Positions 20,789 through 30,516 of a DNA stretch of 64,000 nt are shown in pieces. The stretch spans positions 1,178,001 to 1,242,000 of the forward strand of contig NC_090770.1 in NCBI RefSeq assembly GCF_001761485.1. The letters are read 5' to 3'. Origin of the DNA: Yarrowia lipolytica (Eukaryota > Ascomycota > Dipodascomycetes > Dipodascales). A program made the position numbers and the translations under genes. Numbering within the stretch: the first letter of the stretch is position 1; every line of letters starts with the position of its first letter. Below the pieces are notes generated by a model. It was not told the DNA's origin, did no database searches, and worked only from the letters and a program-made list of their open reading frames with translations.

Positions 20789-23700
20789 ATGTCTTTCACC
20801 TCTACTACCACCCCTTCTAAAGCCCCATGTAAGAGCACCCAGGCCAAAATGAAATCTCCGAATGTTAAAGTCATCACGGCTAACATCGGCGGTTTTAAGA
20901 TGGCGGAAGCGCTTAACCGATTACCCGACACCATTGTAAACATTATTCGAACTACTCACTACCCCGATCTCGTCCTTCTTCAAGAGACGAACTGGGTGGA
21001 CTCCTCCCTACAAACCGCTCAACAAATCATTTCAAACTCGCCCTACCCGGGGGGCAGACACTACACCCTCCTCGGCTCCACAGCTGGTGTTTCTAATAGA
21101 AGCGTCGGCGTGGGGCTAGTCTATTCCGACAACGTCACCATCACAAACTTTACAACAGTTTTTGAATACTTCCCAGCCCTAGACAACAGACTGTGTTTGG
21201 CCGACGTGCACATCAAAGGCACCGACAGACACCTATCGCTGATCAACGTATACGCACCAAACGAGCAGGGAGCCTCCCCCTTCACTAACCGGCAGTTCTA
21301 CCAGTCACTAGACGACTATCTACGCCTCCATCCCTGCCAATACCCCCTGATAGCGGCAGGCGATTGGAACGCGGTCGCCTCCAACGACGGCAGGATTGGC
21401 GAAAAAGTGACGACTCACCTTAAGGACTTCTTAGCTAACTGGGACTTACTAGACACCTACACTCTAATCAGCAAACACAGAAAAGGCCTCTACACTCACA
21501 CCAACAACAGCCGCGGAGCTGGCAGGCGCCTGGATCAGCTGCACATCTCTTCGACACTCTCACAGTGGATCAAATCCACACAACTGGTAACCAACAAGCA
21601 GGGTCACAACATCACGAAGTCCTCTCACCACGCGGTCCAATTCGTCTTTAACTTTGGCAACCTCACCCAGCGACAAGACAGAGGCCCAGGCACCTGGAGG
21701 ATGCCCTGGTGGGTTTTTGATACAGAGTACATTGCTTGGCTCAAGTTCCACGTCAAATCCATTCTGAAGCGATATGGTCCTTTGAAGCCCAGCCTGAAGC
21801 TGCAATGCCTGAAAGAAAACATTAAGGTCACCATCCAACAGGAAGCCAAAAACCGCGCACTTCGAGATTCCAACCACCCAGACAACAGACGCCGCGAGGC
21901 CCTCATGGCAACAGCCTCAGACTGGCAAGCCTACCCAGCTAACGAGCCATACCCGATGCTCCATGCTCGGGTCGAACAATCCAAGCAACAGATGGAGATC
22001 CACTCCCTACGGAACCACCAAGGCCGAGTGAAGACCGACACCTCCTCTCTCTGCGACATCTCAGCTCGATACTTTGACAACATCTTCGACAGAGCTGCCG
22101 ATATCAACGACACCGACGACAGCGCCTTTTTAGACCTCTTCCCCGAAGAAACCCGGAGGGTGAATACAGCTAACCCAAGCCTGGACTCGTCTTTTACCAA
22201 GGAGGAGATCTTCGATACCATCAAGGCGTCTACGCACAACAGCGCGCCAGGGCCAGACGGCATCCCGTACAGGTTCTACCGCGACTGCTGGGATGAGCTG
22301 GGGGACTTGATGACGGACGTCTACAACGAAGCTGGAGCCGACTCGCCCATCAGCACCGAACGCAACACCGCTATCATCAAACTACTGTACAAGTCGGGAG
22401 ATCAGGCCGACATCTCCAACTACAGGCCTATTTCTTTGATCAACACAGAGGTGAAGATCTACACACAGCTCATTAACAAAGCCATCCAGAACATTCTTCC
22501 GGACAGCATTCACGGCGCCCAAAACGGTTTCGTACCGGGTCGACACATCACTAACAATCTCGACACCATGGATCATTTTTGCAACGCCTACTCCCAGCTG
22601 AACATGGGTTGGGTCGTAGGATCACTGGACTTCCGGAAAGCCTACGACACTATCAGCCAGAGTTGGGTGATAAAGACGCTTCGAAATGTGGGTGTCTCGG
22701 AACTGATGATCAACCGTATCCTAGCTGTACAACAGAACGCAGTAACGAGAATCAACATCAGAGGTGTCCTATCTCGCCCAGTCCGCATCAAGATCGGAGT
22801 GAGACAAGGATGCCCTCTCTCTCCAACCCTCTTCATCATCGCAGTAGACGCACTTGTGCGTCGTCTGGACCGAGAGATGTTTGGACTGGCCCCAGGCCTG
22901 CCACTATCCCACCACCACACCACTGGGCACAGGCCGCCACAACCCCCTACTCACCCGGAGGCAGTGGCAGCTGGACACATGAAGGTGTCGGCTTTCGCGG
23001 ACGACATAGCGGTGTTCCTCAACAACATCCAGGACGTGGCCACGGTTGGTAGAGTGCTCTGCCTCTTCCAACGGGTCTCAGGCCTCACACTAAACCCGTC
23101 AAAGACGGTGCTTCAGAAGATCGGCCCCCCCGATTGTTTTGTTCCACTAACCTTTATTGACGCAGAATGGCAGCGAACAATTGACGCCACCTGGCCAACC
23201 GACAACAACACACGACAGGCCCCGACGCTCCGGACATCTGACAACATTTTCCGGTACCTCGGAGTACACTTCGGAAATCGCGAAAGGTTGGACACGCACT
23301 ACGCTCAGATCAAGGAGGACCTCAAGGAGTCGCTGCGACGCCTTTCACTATGGGGTCTCCCCTATTACAGCAAGGCGTGGATGATCAACATCTACTTCTT
23401 CTCGAAACTGAATTTCCTTGGACCCTACGTCAGCCAGATCGACAACACCTTCATCCGAGAGCTGAACGAACTAGCGTGCGACAAGATCAACAAATTATCA
23501 CCCGACAAAACACGCAAAACCTTCAGCAATGGTTTCATCCAAACTCCGGTAGGCAGAGGAGGACTGAACCTGCGGGACATGGGACGTTTCATGGTGTGCC
23601 TGAAGGCCGCTCGGGCTTACAGGTTCTTCCATGGCTCATCGCCGGCCCTTTGGGACTGCACCTTCCAGTTCTACAGCAGAACTCACAGTCTCACACAGGA

Positions 23701-24691
23701 AAAGCCACACCAGCGCGTCGACTGCCGCTTTCCGACAGGCCAAGCTTGGGGCTACGCAGCCTCCCCCACCATGCGAGACGCAATCAGAGCTTCTTTCGAG
23801 CTCAACAAGCCCCTCACCGCGGAACATGCCAACCCTCGAGAAGATCACGAGCCCTCTACAACAGACACAGTTAATCACAGAATCTGGGAACGAAACCAGG
23901 TGAACGTGAGAGCAGCAGAATCTTTCCGGGAAGCACACGTCGACATCGCAGCCGCGAGACGATACCATCCGGTCAGAATGGTGTCCACAGCGGAAATCGA
24001 CCACCTCCGGTGGAGCATGGGACCACTTACTCTAGAGAACTTCATGTTTCACAAGACCTCGTCTCCCGACTTGCCAAACTTCCCACACACACTTGCACGA
24101 CCGAAGAAGTGGACTCAACGAAGCGACTACGGGGGCATCTCTGACGACATGGTCTGGCAGGAGGTAATGCATGACCTTCGAAAACACTACATCGCCGACG
24201 CCAACAAAGCACAAGTTCTTCACCTCATGCGGATATCTCGACTTCCGCTCGTGAAATGGAGATACCCTGACGACCACGTTTTCACCAAGAAGAATCCAGG
24301 ATGCGGGCTCTGTGATAAGGCCATCATTCAGGATCTGCACGAGCATATCTTCTGCAAGTGCGAAGTTCTTCTTTCCATGTTGACCAGGATGAAGATTCCG
24401 TCAGTGGACTCTCTAAAGGACTGGATCTTTACCGAGTCGAAATGTGGAGTACTCCCCTCTTTCCCAGGGCATGTGAACAGTGACGCCCCCCGGAAACATC
24501 AACAAGTCAAGACACGCAAATATCTGCGGGAATTGGCTTATGGGATCTGGAAGATGGAGAGATCCCTCCGGTACTCAGGGGACGACGCCACCCTGGGACA
24601 TGTCCAACAGGGTTTGCTTCAATTCCTGAAGGAAGCCCAGATGTGTTTCTACGATGGACAACCGCCAGCACTTCACGATGAGCGAGAGTAG
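20789..24691 (+). CDS. LINE ORF2: AP-type endonuclease plus reverse transcriptase, 1300 aa
   Basis: Domains in order. An apurinic-type endonuclease (about 25-285) with TANIGG, LLQETNW (catalytic Glu), GDWNAV (Asp/Asn) and SSHHAVQF (final His). A reverse transcriptase (about 510-800) with YKSGD..NYRPISLI, GFVPGRHI, SLDFRKAYDTIS (first Asp), GVRQGCPLSP and AFADDIAVF (catalytic DD, about 735). A C-terminal Cys/His motif, CGLCDKAIIQDLHEHIFCKC, at about 1171-1190. This set and order define the L1 clade. The endonuclease nicks target DNA and the RT copies the element RNA from the nick. All catalytic residues that can be read are present and the frame is unbroken. Confidence 0.93.
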   Translation: MSFTSTTTPSKAPCKSTQAKMKSPNVKVITANIGGFKMAEALNRLPDTIVNIIRTTHYPDLVLLQETNWVDSSLQTAQQIISNSPYPGGRHYTLLGSTAGVSNRSVGVGLVYSDNVTITNFTTVFEYFPALDNRLCLADVHIKGTDRHLSLINVYAPNEQGASPFTNRQFYQSLDDYLRLHPCQYPLIAAGDWNAVASNDGRIGEKVTTHLKDFLANWDLLDTYTLISKHRKGLYTHTNNSRGAGRRLDQLHISSTLSQWIKSTQLVTNKQGHNITKSSHHAVQFVFNFGNLTQRQDRGPGTWRMPWWVFDTEYIAWLKFHVKSILKRYGPLKPSLKLQCLKENIKVTIQQEAKNRALRDSNHPDNRRREALMATASDWQAYPANEPYPMLHARVEQSKQQMEIHSLRNHQGRVKTDTSSLCDISARYFDNIFDRAADINDTDDSAFLDLFPEETRRVNTANPSLDSSFTKEEIFDTIKASTHNSAPGPDGIPYRFYRDCWDELGDLMTDVYNEAGADSPISTERNTAIIKLLYKSGDQADISNYRPISLINTEVKIYTQLINKAIQNILPDSIHGAQNGFVPGRHITNNLDTMDHFCNAYSQLNMGWVVGSLDFRKAYDTISQSWVIKTLRNVGVSELMINRILAVQQNAVTRINIRGVLSRPVRIKIGVRQGCPLSPTLFIIAVDALVRRLDREMFGLAPGLPLSHHHTTGHRPPQPPTHPEAVAAGHMKVSAFADDIAVFLNNIQDVATVGRVLCLFQRVSGLTLNPSKTVLQKIGPPDCFVPLTFIDAEWQRTIDATWPTDNNTRQAPTLRTSDNIFRYLGVHFGNRERLDTHYAQIKEDLKESLRRLSLWGLPYYSKAWMINIYFFSKLNFLGPYVSQIDNTFIRELNELACDKINKLSPDKTRKTFSNGFIQTPVGRGGLNLRDMGRFMVCLKAARAYRFFHGSSPALWDCTFQFYSRTHSLTQEKPHQRVDCRFPTGQAWGYAASPTMRDAIRASFELNKPLTAEHANPREDHEPSTTDTVNHRIWERNQVNVRAAESFREAHVDIAAARRYHPVRMVSTAEIDHLRWSMGPLTLENFMFHKTSSPDLPNFPHTLARPKKWTQRSDYGGISDDMVWQEVMHDLRKHYIADANKAQVLHLMRISRLPLVKWRYPDDHVFTKKNPGCGLCDKAIIQDLHEHIFCKCEVLLSMLTRMKIPSVDSLKDWIFTESKCGVLPSFPGHVNSDAPRKHQQVKTRKYLRELAYGIWKMERSLRYSGDDATLGHVQQGLLQFLKEAQMCFYDGQPPALHDERE

Positions 24692-24998
24692 ACACAGTAG
24701 CAAGCGTAAAAGGCGGCCGAGGCCACCGAGAGAACAGCGTAGCAGGGCGCGTAGTCACCACAGGGGACGCAGAACCAAACCAATGACGAAGAAGAACCAC
24801 AAGGAGAAGTTTTCAAAGGCAATGCAAATGAAGAGGGCAATGGAAGGATTGAGATTAGAGAACTGGAGACTGGAGTGGCGTTTTCCCGATGAACGAACAA
24901 ACACGCGAAGCTATGTGGACCAACATACAACACGGACTGAACCAGGTTTTTTTATGATTTTTTTACTGGAAATAGGTACGTGCCAAGTTGGACCATGA
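24654..24998 (+). CDS. Possible small third ORF of the LINE, 114 aa, highly basic
   Basis: An ATG frame overlaps the end of ORF2 by 38 bases in another frame and covers most of the 3' UTR. It encodes a very basic protein (SSKRKRRPRPPREQRSRARS, then HHRGRRTK). The truncated copy at 54.2-54.5 kb keeps the last 70 or so residues open with few amino-acid changes. That is either weak evidence for coding or simply UTR conservation. No LINE family is known to me to need such a protein. Confidence 0.3.
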   Translation: MDNRQHFTMSESRHSSKRKRRPRPPREQRSRARSHHRGRRTKPMTKKNHKEKFSKAMQMKRAMEGLRLENWRLEWRFPDERTNTRSYVDQHTTRTEPGFFMIFLLEIGTCQVGP

Positions 24999-25317
24999 CA
25001 CTAAACGTGTTTAATTAGTAATATTCGTGTAAGCGTACATTCATTTCAAAGGTTATTCTTTCACGGCAAAGTTATAATTAAATGAATGTATATGCAGAAA
25101 AAAAAAAAAAAAAAGGGGGCTGAAATGTATGACGAAAACGGGCAAAAAGGGTGCCAGATATCTGGATGAGGATTGTTTCAGAATTGTGGGAGGTTATTCA
25201 GAGTTGTTGGGAGGTGTTTCATACTCTTAGGGCTATCATTAGCCAGGGTAATTTTCGGCGCGGGGGATTCTCATTAGACTCCACTGTGTCTCTGATAACG
25301 AACCTTGATCTGTAGAT

Positions 25318-25376
25318 ACTGTTATGATACTGGACAGTACAATACTGGACAGTACAATACTGGACAGTACAATAAC
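25318..25376. repeat. Three tandem copies of a 17-bp unit
   Basis: ACTGGACAGTACAATA-type units follow one another at the 3' side of the LINE. Confidence 0.8.
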
Positions 25377-25588
25377 CGGGAGATCGAATCGCAAATGGGC
25401 TGGAAAACCCCTAGAATTGGGGCTTGTTTCAAAAATAATGGATTTCTATGTATTGGGGCTTGCATTTTCCTTCTTCCCCACTCTTACATGATATCCCATT
25501 GAGACAGCCGCAGTAACTCTGCCACACCACCCCACCAACAATGTGCTGGACATTGCAAAAAACCAAGGGAACCTCACGGGAAAAAAAT

Positions 25589-25595
25589 TATAAAA
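25589..25595 (+). promoter_or_regulatory. TATA box of the histone-H4-fusion gene
   Basis: TATAAAA lies 103 bp upstream of the ATG at 25698. The leader between them is C/A-rich, as in many yeast 5' UTRs. Confidence 0.5.
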
Positions 25596-25697
25596 GGATG
25601 AGCTGGGACCCCAGTTCGTCTACCAGCAACATTCCCTGCTACTTCAACATCTCTTCAACATCCCCTTCAATCACCACCCCCTCAATCTCTTTCGACA

Positions 25698-27695
25698 ATG
25701 ACACACCAACGTGACAACGACGCCGATCGCGACAACTCTGGAAACCCCAGAGAAGAGTACGCCGAGGATAACTCTCCTGACTCTCCTGACTCTCCTGATC
25801 AGCCCCCTTCCCAGAGACGCTCGGAACGGGGTCGCCAAACTGAAACGATCCCAATTATTGTCAGGCAAGAGGAGAACTGGGGCCCAGACTTTTGGCGTGA
25901 TCCCCCAGGGACTCATTTAATGCGCGACACGCTGAAAAATCGAGCCATGTTTTATAGTCTCGCCAGACAAGGCTTCTACCCACCCATGTGCAGATACGAA
26001 AGAAGAAAGATGCAGCATCTAGTGCGACCTCCAACACGCGGACTTCCCTACTCCAAAGAACGACTCGCGGCCCTTAATGAGGCTTTACGAAAACTGGAAG
26101 ACCCTAATGCCGTATTCGATCCCGACTTCGATGCCGACCTTATCGCCGAATATGAAGGCGACCTTCAAGCCCAACGTGAAGCTGTGATTAGAGCCGAACA
26201 GTCTGCCCGCCGTAGGGCGCGGCTTGAAGTCCGTCGTGAAGCCCAACAAGCGGAACTTGCTGCCAGGCGTGCTCGACAGGAAGCCCACCGCCAGTCGTCT
26301 CTTGGAGACGCAGCTCCCCGTTCTGCGTACTTCGATCAGAGTGCTCTGGATGCCATGTCCAGAGTTGCGGCTGGTTCTTCTGCCGAAGCTGAAGAATCTG
26401 CTGATGAACGGCCTGAGTCATCCGGAAGACCCCGTAAACGTCGAAAAATTGCCATTGACGATGAAGACAGCGATGAGAGACCCCATACTTGGTCTGGAAC
26501 GGGCTGGGACGACCACCAGAAGATTGCGCCTGACTTGCAAGAATCAGGAGGATTCCCGGACCAAGACGGCGATGATGTGTTTCTGGACGCGTCGGATGAA
26601 TTTGACGACTCTCCTGTGTCAGCACCAGTCGTTAGCCCAAGGGATTTCGAGAATTTGTATGAAGATGACTCTTCCGACGAACCAATTGCTTCTTCTTCGC
26701 GGGATGTTCCTCGCCCTTCTGCTCCCTTCAATCAGACTACTCACGTTGGTTCTGACGTTTCCCAATCTCCAAGAAGATCGGTTCCAAATTACCAGCCCCG
26801 ACCTGTGTTTGTCAAGGAGTCTGCGCCCGATCCTGATGGGCCCTCTGACAGCAGCTCTGGCGAGGAAAGCGACGACAACAACAAGCCCAACCGGGACAAA
26901 GGCAAGGCTCCAGCTTCCAGCAGCGACGACATCTCTGCATCTGAGTCAGATCCATCATATTCGCCTCCTTCGAAAGCCCCCGCAACTACTTTGGAACAAC
27001 AAAAAGTTGCTTCTCTGGACCGATCTGGGTTGGCGGAGGAGTCGGTGCCCAATCCAGATGGGCCCTCCAGCAGCAGATCTGGCGAGGAAAACCGAACCCA
27101 CGACACCGAAAATAACGGCAGCGTCGTCCCCAACAGCTCCATCCCCCAGGTACATGATGCCGACGAACGCTCGAATGCGGCGTCTCAGCCTGAGCAACCC
27201 ACACCCTATTTACCTGGTTCTGATGTTGCCGATGACCCCCGCGGCTCCGAAGCTAGTCTTGTCCGTGGTACCCCGACTGACCAGAACACTGCGAACAACG
27301 CTTCTATAAGATTGACGAGGGAACTAGAGTCACTTACACAACAACCGACCAAGCCCAAGCCCAATACCGGGAACAACACACGCCGTCAAGGTACAGGAGG
27401 TAAAGGACTTGGGAAAGGAGGCGCAAAGCGACACCGAAAGGTTATTAAAGATGTCATTCAGGGTGTTACTAAGCCTTCTCTCCGACGAATTGCGCGCCGT
27501 GGCGGTGTGAAACGAATCTCCACCCAGATCTACGAGGAGGGCCGAACTATGCTGAAAATCTTTCTTGAGAACCTCATTAAAGATGCTGTCGCCTACACCG
27601 AGCATGCCAAGAGAAAGACTGTCACCTCCCTGGATGTTGTCTATGCTGCCAAGCGACGGGGTCGTCCCATTTATGGCTACGGTTGGAGCAGGTAA
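25698..27695 (+). CDS. 665-aa protein ending in a divergent histone H4 domain
   Basis: Residues 565-665 (27390-27695) align end to end with histone H4. A tail [17 protein letters not shown] keeps the equivalents of K8, K12, K16 and K20 but has Thr in place of K5. The full histone fold follows ([43 protein letters not shown]), ending YGYGWSR instead of YGFGG. By eye about three quarters of the H4 positions are identical. Ahead of it lie about 560 residues absent from any H4 I know. They are an acidic start, a conserved-looking block with Trp and Tyr (about 55-115), a charged Arg/Glu/Ala helix (about 150-205, probably coiled coil), then a long Ser/Asp/Glu/Pro-rich disordered stretch with two related copies of [15 protein letters not shown]. 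The frame is continuous with no splice sites at the junction. Nuclear chromatin location is inferred. A centromeric, silencing or other specialised nucleosome role is speculation. Confidence 0.85.
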   Translation: MTHQRDNDADRDNSGNPREEYAEDNSPDSPDSPDQPPSQRRSERGRQTETIPIIVRQEENWGPDFWRDPPGTHLMRDTLKNRAMFYSLARQGFYPPMCRYERRKMQHLVRPPTRGLPYSKERLAALNEALRKLEDPNAVFDPDFDADLIAEYEGDLQAQREAVIRAEQSARRRARLEVRREAQQAELAARRARQEAHRQSSLGDAAPRSAYFDQSALDAMSRVAAGSSAEAEESADERPESSGRPRKRRKIAIDDEDSDERPHTWSGTGWDDHQKIAPDLQESGGFPDQDGDDVFLDASDEFDDSPVSAPVVSPRDFENLYEDDSSDEPIASSSRDVPRPSAPFNQTTHVGSDVSQSPRRSVPNYQPRPVFVKESAPDPDGPSDSSSGEESDDNNKPNRDKGKAPASSSDDISASESDPSYSPPSKAPATTLEQQKVASLDRSGLAEESVPNPDGPSSSRSGEENRTHDTENNGSVVPNSSIPQVHDADERSNAASQPEQPTPYLPGSDVADDPRGSEASLVRGTPTDQNTANNASIRLTRELESLTQQPTKPKPNTGNNTRRQGTGGKGLGKGGAKRHRKVIKDVIQGVTKPSLRRIARRGGVKRISTQIYEEGRTMLKIFLENLIKDAVAYTEHAKRKTVTSLDVVYAAKRRGRPIYGYGWSR

Positions 27696-27719
27696 TACTT
27701 GTAGTTGTTTTTGTAATAT

Positions 27720-28440
27720 GCGATAAGGAAATATATATGTTTGTGAATTTTCATGGCTTGTTTTTGACGTGGAAAAAGTATCTTGTAGGTGTCTGAAGTA
27801 GACAGTAGAGAGCCATTCTGGAAAAGAGGATATAGCCCAGGGCGGATTGGTTCAGAGATGAATTCTTCACATCAATACAATATCTCCGCGACTTGTAAAA
27901 TCAATCTTCAGACATGACGTCTTTTAAAAAGAGAGTGATCTATTTGGTGAAGGATGTCGGGAAAAATGGAGGTTTGTTTTCAGTGATTTAGACGTGTTGT
28001 TCGCGCTATTCGTTATTCGCTACTTATCATTTTTCGCTTAAATCCGCCGAGTTAATTAAATCCGCTTGCGTTAGTCAAGCGACGGAAAGTTTAAAAAAAG
28101 TTTGTGGCGAAATGAGCTTCTAGAACACGTTTCTTGCAGCATGCGTGTGGGGAAGATGCAGAAAGGAGGCAGAAGGGGCCGTTTTTGTGCAACAAAAAGT
28201 ACATAAATCTGAAGACAACATATCTGAGAATCCATTGGAGCAATTTTTCGAGTCATTGCGACTATATTTGCGGTTTTTCCCCCCTCTAAAATGTCTGGCA
28301 GGCTCTTCAGAACGTTCCTGAATTTTATTGTTTAAATTTTAACCGAAAATCTAAATCCACAACTCCGTCTGGAAAACTATATCCACAACTCCGTCGGGTG
28401 AAAAACTAAACTGTGGCGGATATGTACAACACCGTTACAG
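27720..28440. other. Intergenic spacer, nothing recognised
   Basis: AT-rich, without a supported frame. An ATATATATG box right after the H4-fusion stop may serve 3'-end formation. Confidence 0.35.
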
Positions 28441-28454
28441 TACAAATGGAAATG

Positions 28455-28462
28455 TATATATA
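28455..28462 (+). promoter_or_regulatory. TATA-like box of the dehydrogenase gene
   Basis: TATATATA lies about 220 bp upstream of the ATG at 28680. The leader between is a CAG/AAC-rich repeat tract. Confidence 0.4.
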
Positions 28463-28489
28463 GAGAAGATGTAGGCCGTTCAGATTCGA

Positions 28490-28680
28490 TATCAGCAGAA
28501 GCAGAAGCAGAAGCAGCAGAAAAAACGGCAGGCAGAAACGGCAGCAGAAACGGCAGCAGAAAAACGGCAGCAAAAACGGCAGAAAGGCAGCAACAGCCAA
28601 CAGCAGCAGCAACAGGCATCAACAGCAGCACATTATCATCAGCACAATTATCATCACCACCACTACCACCACCACCACCA
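28490..28680. repeat. GCAGAAACG / CAG / ACC simple repeats in the 5' leader
   Basis: Interrupted GCAGAA and GGCAGAAAC units run into CAGCAGCAACA and then CACCACCACC just before the dehydrogenase ATG. The antisense reads as runs of Cys, Leu and Phe and is not a gene. Confidence 0.7.
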
Positions 28681-29648
28681 TGTCCCTCAATCGATCTAAA
28701 TTCACCGAGTACAAACAAACGGCCCGAAACTTCTGGGCTGGAAAACCCCGGTTCACCGAAGAAAACTATCCTTCTCTTGATGGAAAGACCTTTCTGATCA
28801 CCGGAGGCCATTCGGGAGTCGGACTCGAAAGCACCAAACTGCTCATTTCCAAGGGCGCTAAGGTGGTCATTGTGGGCCGCAGCAAGGAGAAGGCCCAGGA
28901 GGTGCTCGCGGAACTTCCTAGCCAACAGTACGAGTTCGTGGAGGCCAACCTCGCAGACTTGACCACAATCAAGGCTGCCGGCGAGTACATTCAAAACAAC
29001 TACCCCGAGCTCCAGGGAGTGATTCTCAATGCCGGCGTGATGATTCCCCCTTACTCCAAGACTCCTCAGGGCCATGAGCTTCAATGGGGCACCAATGTGG
29101 TTGGACATCATGCTCTGATGAAGTACCTTGGTCCCATTCTCATCCACACCGCCAAGAGTTCTCCCAAGAACTCCGTTCGGGTCATTTGGGTCTCTTCTTC
29201 CGCCACCGTCGTGTCTCCCTACGAAGGAGGTATCAACTTTGACGACATCAACTTGGACAAGGTGGACTCGCCTAACGACCATATTCTCTACTCGCAATCT
29301 AAGATTGGCAACGCCTACCAGGCCTATCTGTGGTCAAAATACCATCCCGGCTCTGGAGTCGTTTCAGTGTCTGTAGATCCTGGCAACCTGCGTTCCAACT
29401 TGCAGCGCCACGGAAATGGCGTGCTGTTTTACGTCCTGGATTACTTTCTGTACCCCGCCAAGTTTGGAGCGTACACGGAGCTGTCTGCTCTTCTGAACAC
29501 CGAGGTCAGAGACACGGACCATCTGATTCCCTGGGGCCAGGTCGGACATCTTCGAAACGATGTTGACTACTGTCGACGAGGTGACAAGGGCGAGGCGTTG
29601 TGGCAGCAGCTTGATTCAGACGTCAAGGATTTTGTTGCAAAGCTTTAG
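28680..29648 (+). CDS. Short-chain dehydrogenase/reductase, 322 aa
   Basis: Classical SDR fold. The nucleotide-binding motif TGGHSGVG is at about 39-46 after a beta strand (KTFLIT). GRS after the second strand (about residues 66-68) hints at NADP(H) preference. LNAGV is at about 117-121. The active site is VSSSAT (Ser, about 173) and YSQSK (Tyr and Lys, about 206 and 210). The C-terminal third is hydrophobic-rich (FYVLDYFLYPAKF) and may touch membranes. The architecture resembles fungal members of the retinol-dehydrogenase/WWOX-like group, where substrates are often lipids or unknown carbonyls. The substrate here cannot be told. The start is the only ATG in frame near the conserved N-terminus. 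Confidence 0.9.
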   Translation: MSLNRSKFTEYKQTARNFWAGKPRFTEENYPSLDGKTFLITGGHSGVGLESTKLLISKGAKVVIVGRSKEKAQEVLAELPSQQYEFVEANLADLTTIKAAGEYIQNNYPELQGVILNAGVMIPPYSKTPQGHELQWGTNVVGHHALMKYLGPILIHTAKSSPKNSVRVIWVSSSATVVSPYEGGINFDDINLDKVDSPNDHILYSQSKIGNAYQAYLWSKYHPGSGVVSVSVDPGNLRSNLQRHGNGVLFYVLDYFLYPAKFGAYTELSALLNTEVRDTDHLIPWGQVGHLRNDVDYCRRGDKGEALWQQLDSDVKDFVAKL

Positions 29649-29834
29649 TTGTGAATAGCAGACGGTGCCACGTGTAGGAGATCTGTACTTGTAGGAGATC
29701 CTCAGGGCAGCATGAGACGGGTTTGGACTCAGTGCAAATAACACCCATACAATACATTAATGTCGTATAATGTACCGATAATGAACCGCATTGTAGTCGT
29801 TCCACTCTGGACTTACTCACACTTGAAGTGTCCT

Positions 29835-29908
29835 TTCTATCTACAATGTAGGATAGCTTTCTATCTACAATGTAGGATAGCTTTCTATCTACAATGTAGG
29901 ATAGAAGG
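29835..29908. repeat. Three copies of a 24-bp near-palindrome
   Basis: The unit TTTCTATCTACAATGTAGGATAGC occurs three times without change. CTACAATGTAG inside it is an almost perfect inverted repeat. Confidence 0.85.
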
Positions 29909-30270
29909 GCTTGCTGCTAAAGATCCAGGTCCACCATTGCCATCTGAGATTCTGAGTGACCACCTTTCGGTTGGCCAGCACCTTCTCTTCCTCGGAAGTA
30001 GCAACCTCAATCCAGACCACAGTGTTCTGCTCCACCTTCTCGTACAACTTGAGACGGCCATTCTCCAGCTTCTTTCAGGTCTCAGCGTCCTATTCTCTCC
30101 CACTTTGCAGTCTCTCTCTTTGCAGTCTCTCTCTTTGGAGCCTCCCTTTGGCTCCACATAGATATGCTCGTAGGGATCCGTATCGGACAGGTAGAGCATG
30201 GACCACAGGAGTATTCCATGAACTCCTCTGTCTGATGTGTTTCAGTTTGGCAAGGTCAAGTAAGTAGAAA
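29885..30270 (-). pseudogene. Decayed gene fragment, family unknown
   Basis: On the minus strand one frame reads protein-like (LYLSDTDPYEHIYVEPKGG, from 30199). A second frame, from about 30075 to 29890, reads ENGRLKLYEKVEQNTVVWIE and further to a stop near 29887. Both look like real coding sequence and abut after a short duplicated AGAGAGACTGCAA unit. The simplest reading is the 3' end of a gene that suffered a frame change. I do not recognise the family. Confidence 0.4.
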
Positions 30271-30516
30271 GTCTCGACCATCATTAGCTGTATCTGGTTG
30301 GAGCGGTATCGGGCTGGAGATCATTGAAAGTGATTAGCGTCAGAGAGTAATATGGGTGGATACGGAAGTTCCCTGAAGATCGTTGTTATCGTTATTGCTT
30401 GTTAATATCTCCTGAATGTACTCAGATTTATCATTATCTTTCGTTCCAACATCTTCCTTGTTCCTCTTCCTTCACCACACTCCTGTTACACTCACCGCTC
30501 TTCTTACAATCGCAAC

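Larger units (their letters stand above)
18642..25114 (+). mobile_element. L1-clade LINE (Ylli-like), both ORFs open, poly-A tail
   Basis: A non-LTR retrotransposon. ORF1 (18642-20786) and ORF2 (20789-24691) are both uninterrupted. A 3' UTR of about 400 bp follows and ends in GCAG plus 17 A (25098-25114). The 5' boundary is not visible, and I found no clear target-site duplication, so 18642 is a minimum start. A truncated relative lies at 54115-54738 in the opposite direction. Open ORFs, codon use like host genes and an intact tail suggest a recent insertion, possibly still competent. Confidence 0.9.

Noticed and set aside
28377-29297. 306-codon minus-strand frame over the dehydrogenase
   Set aside because: Antisense of the SDR gene and of its CAG/ACC leader repeats.
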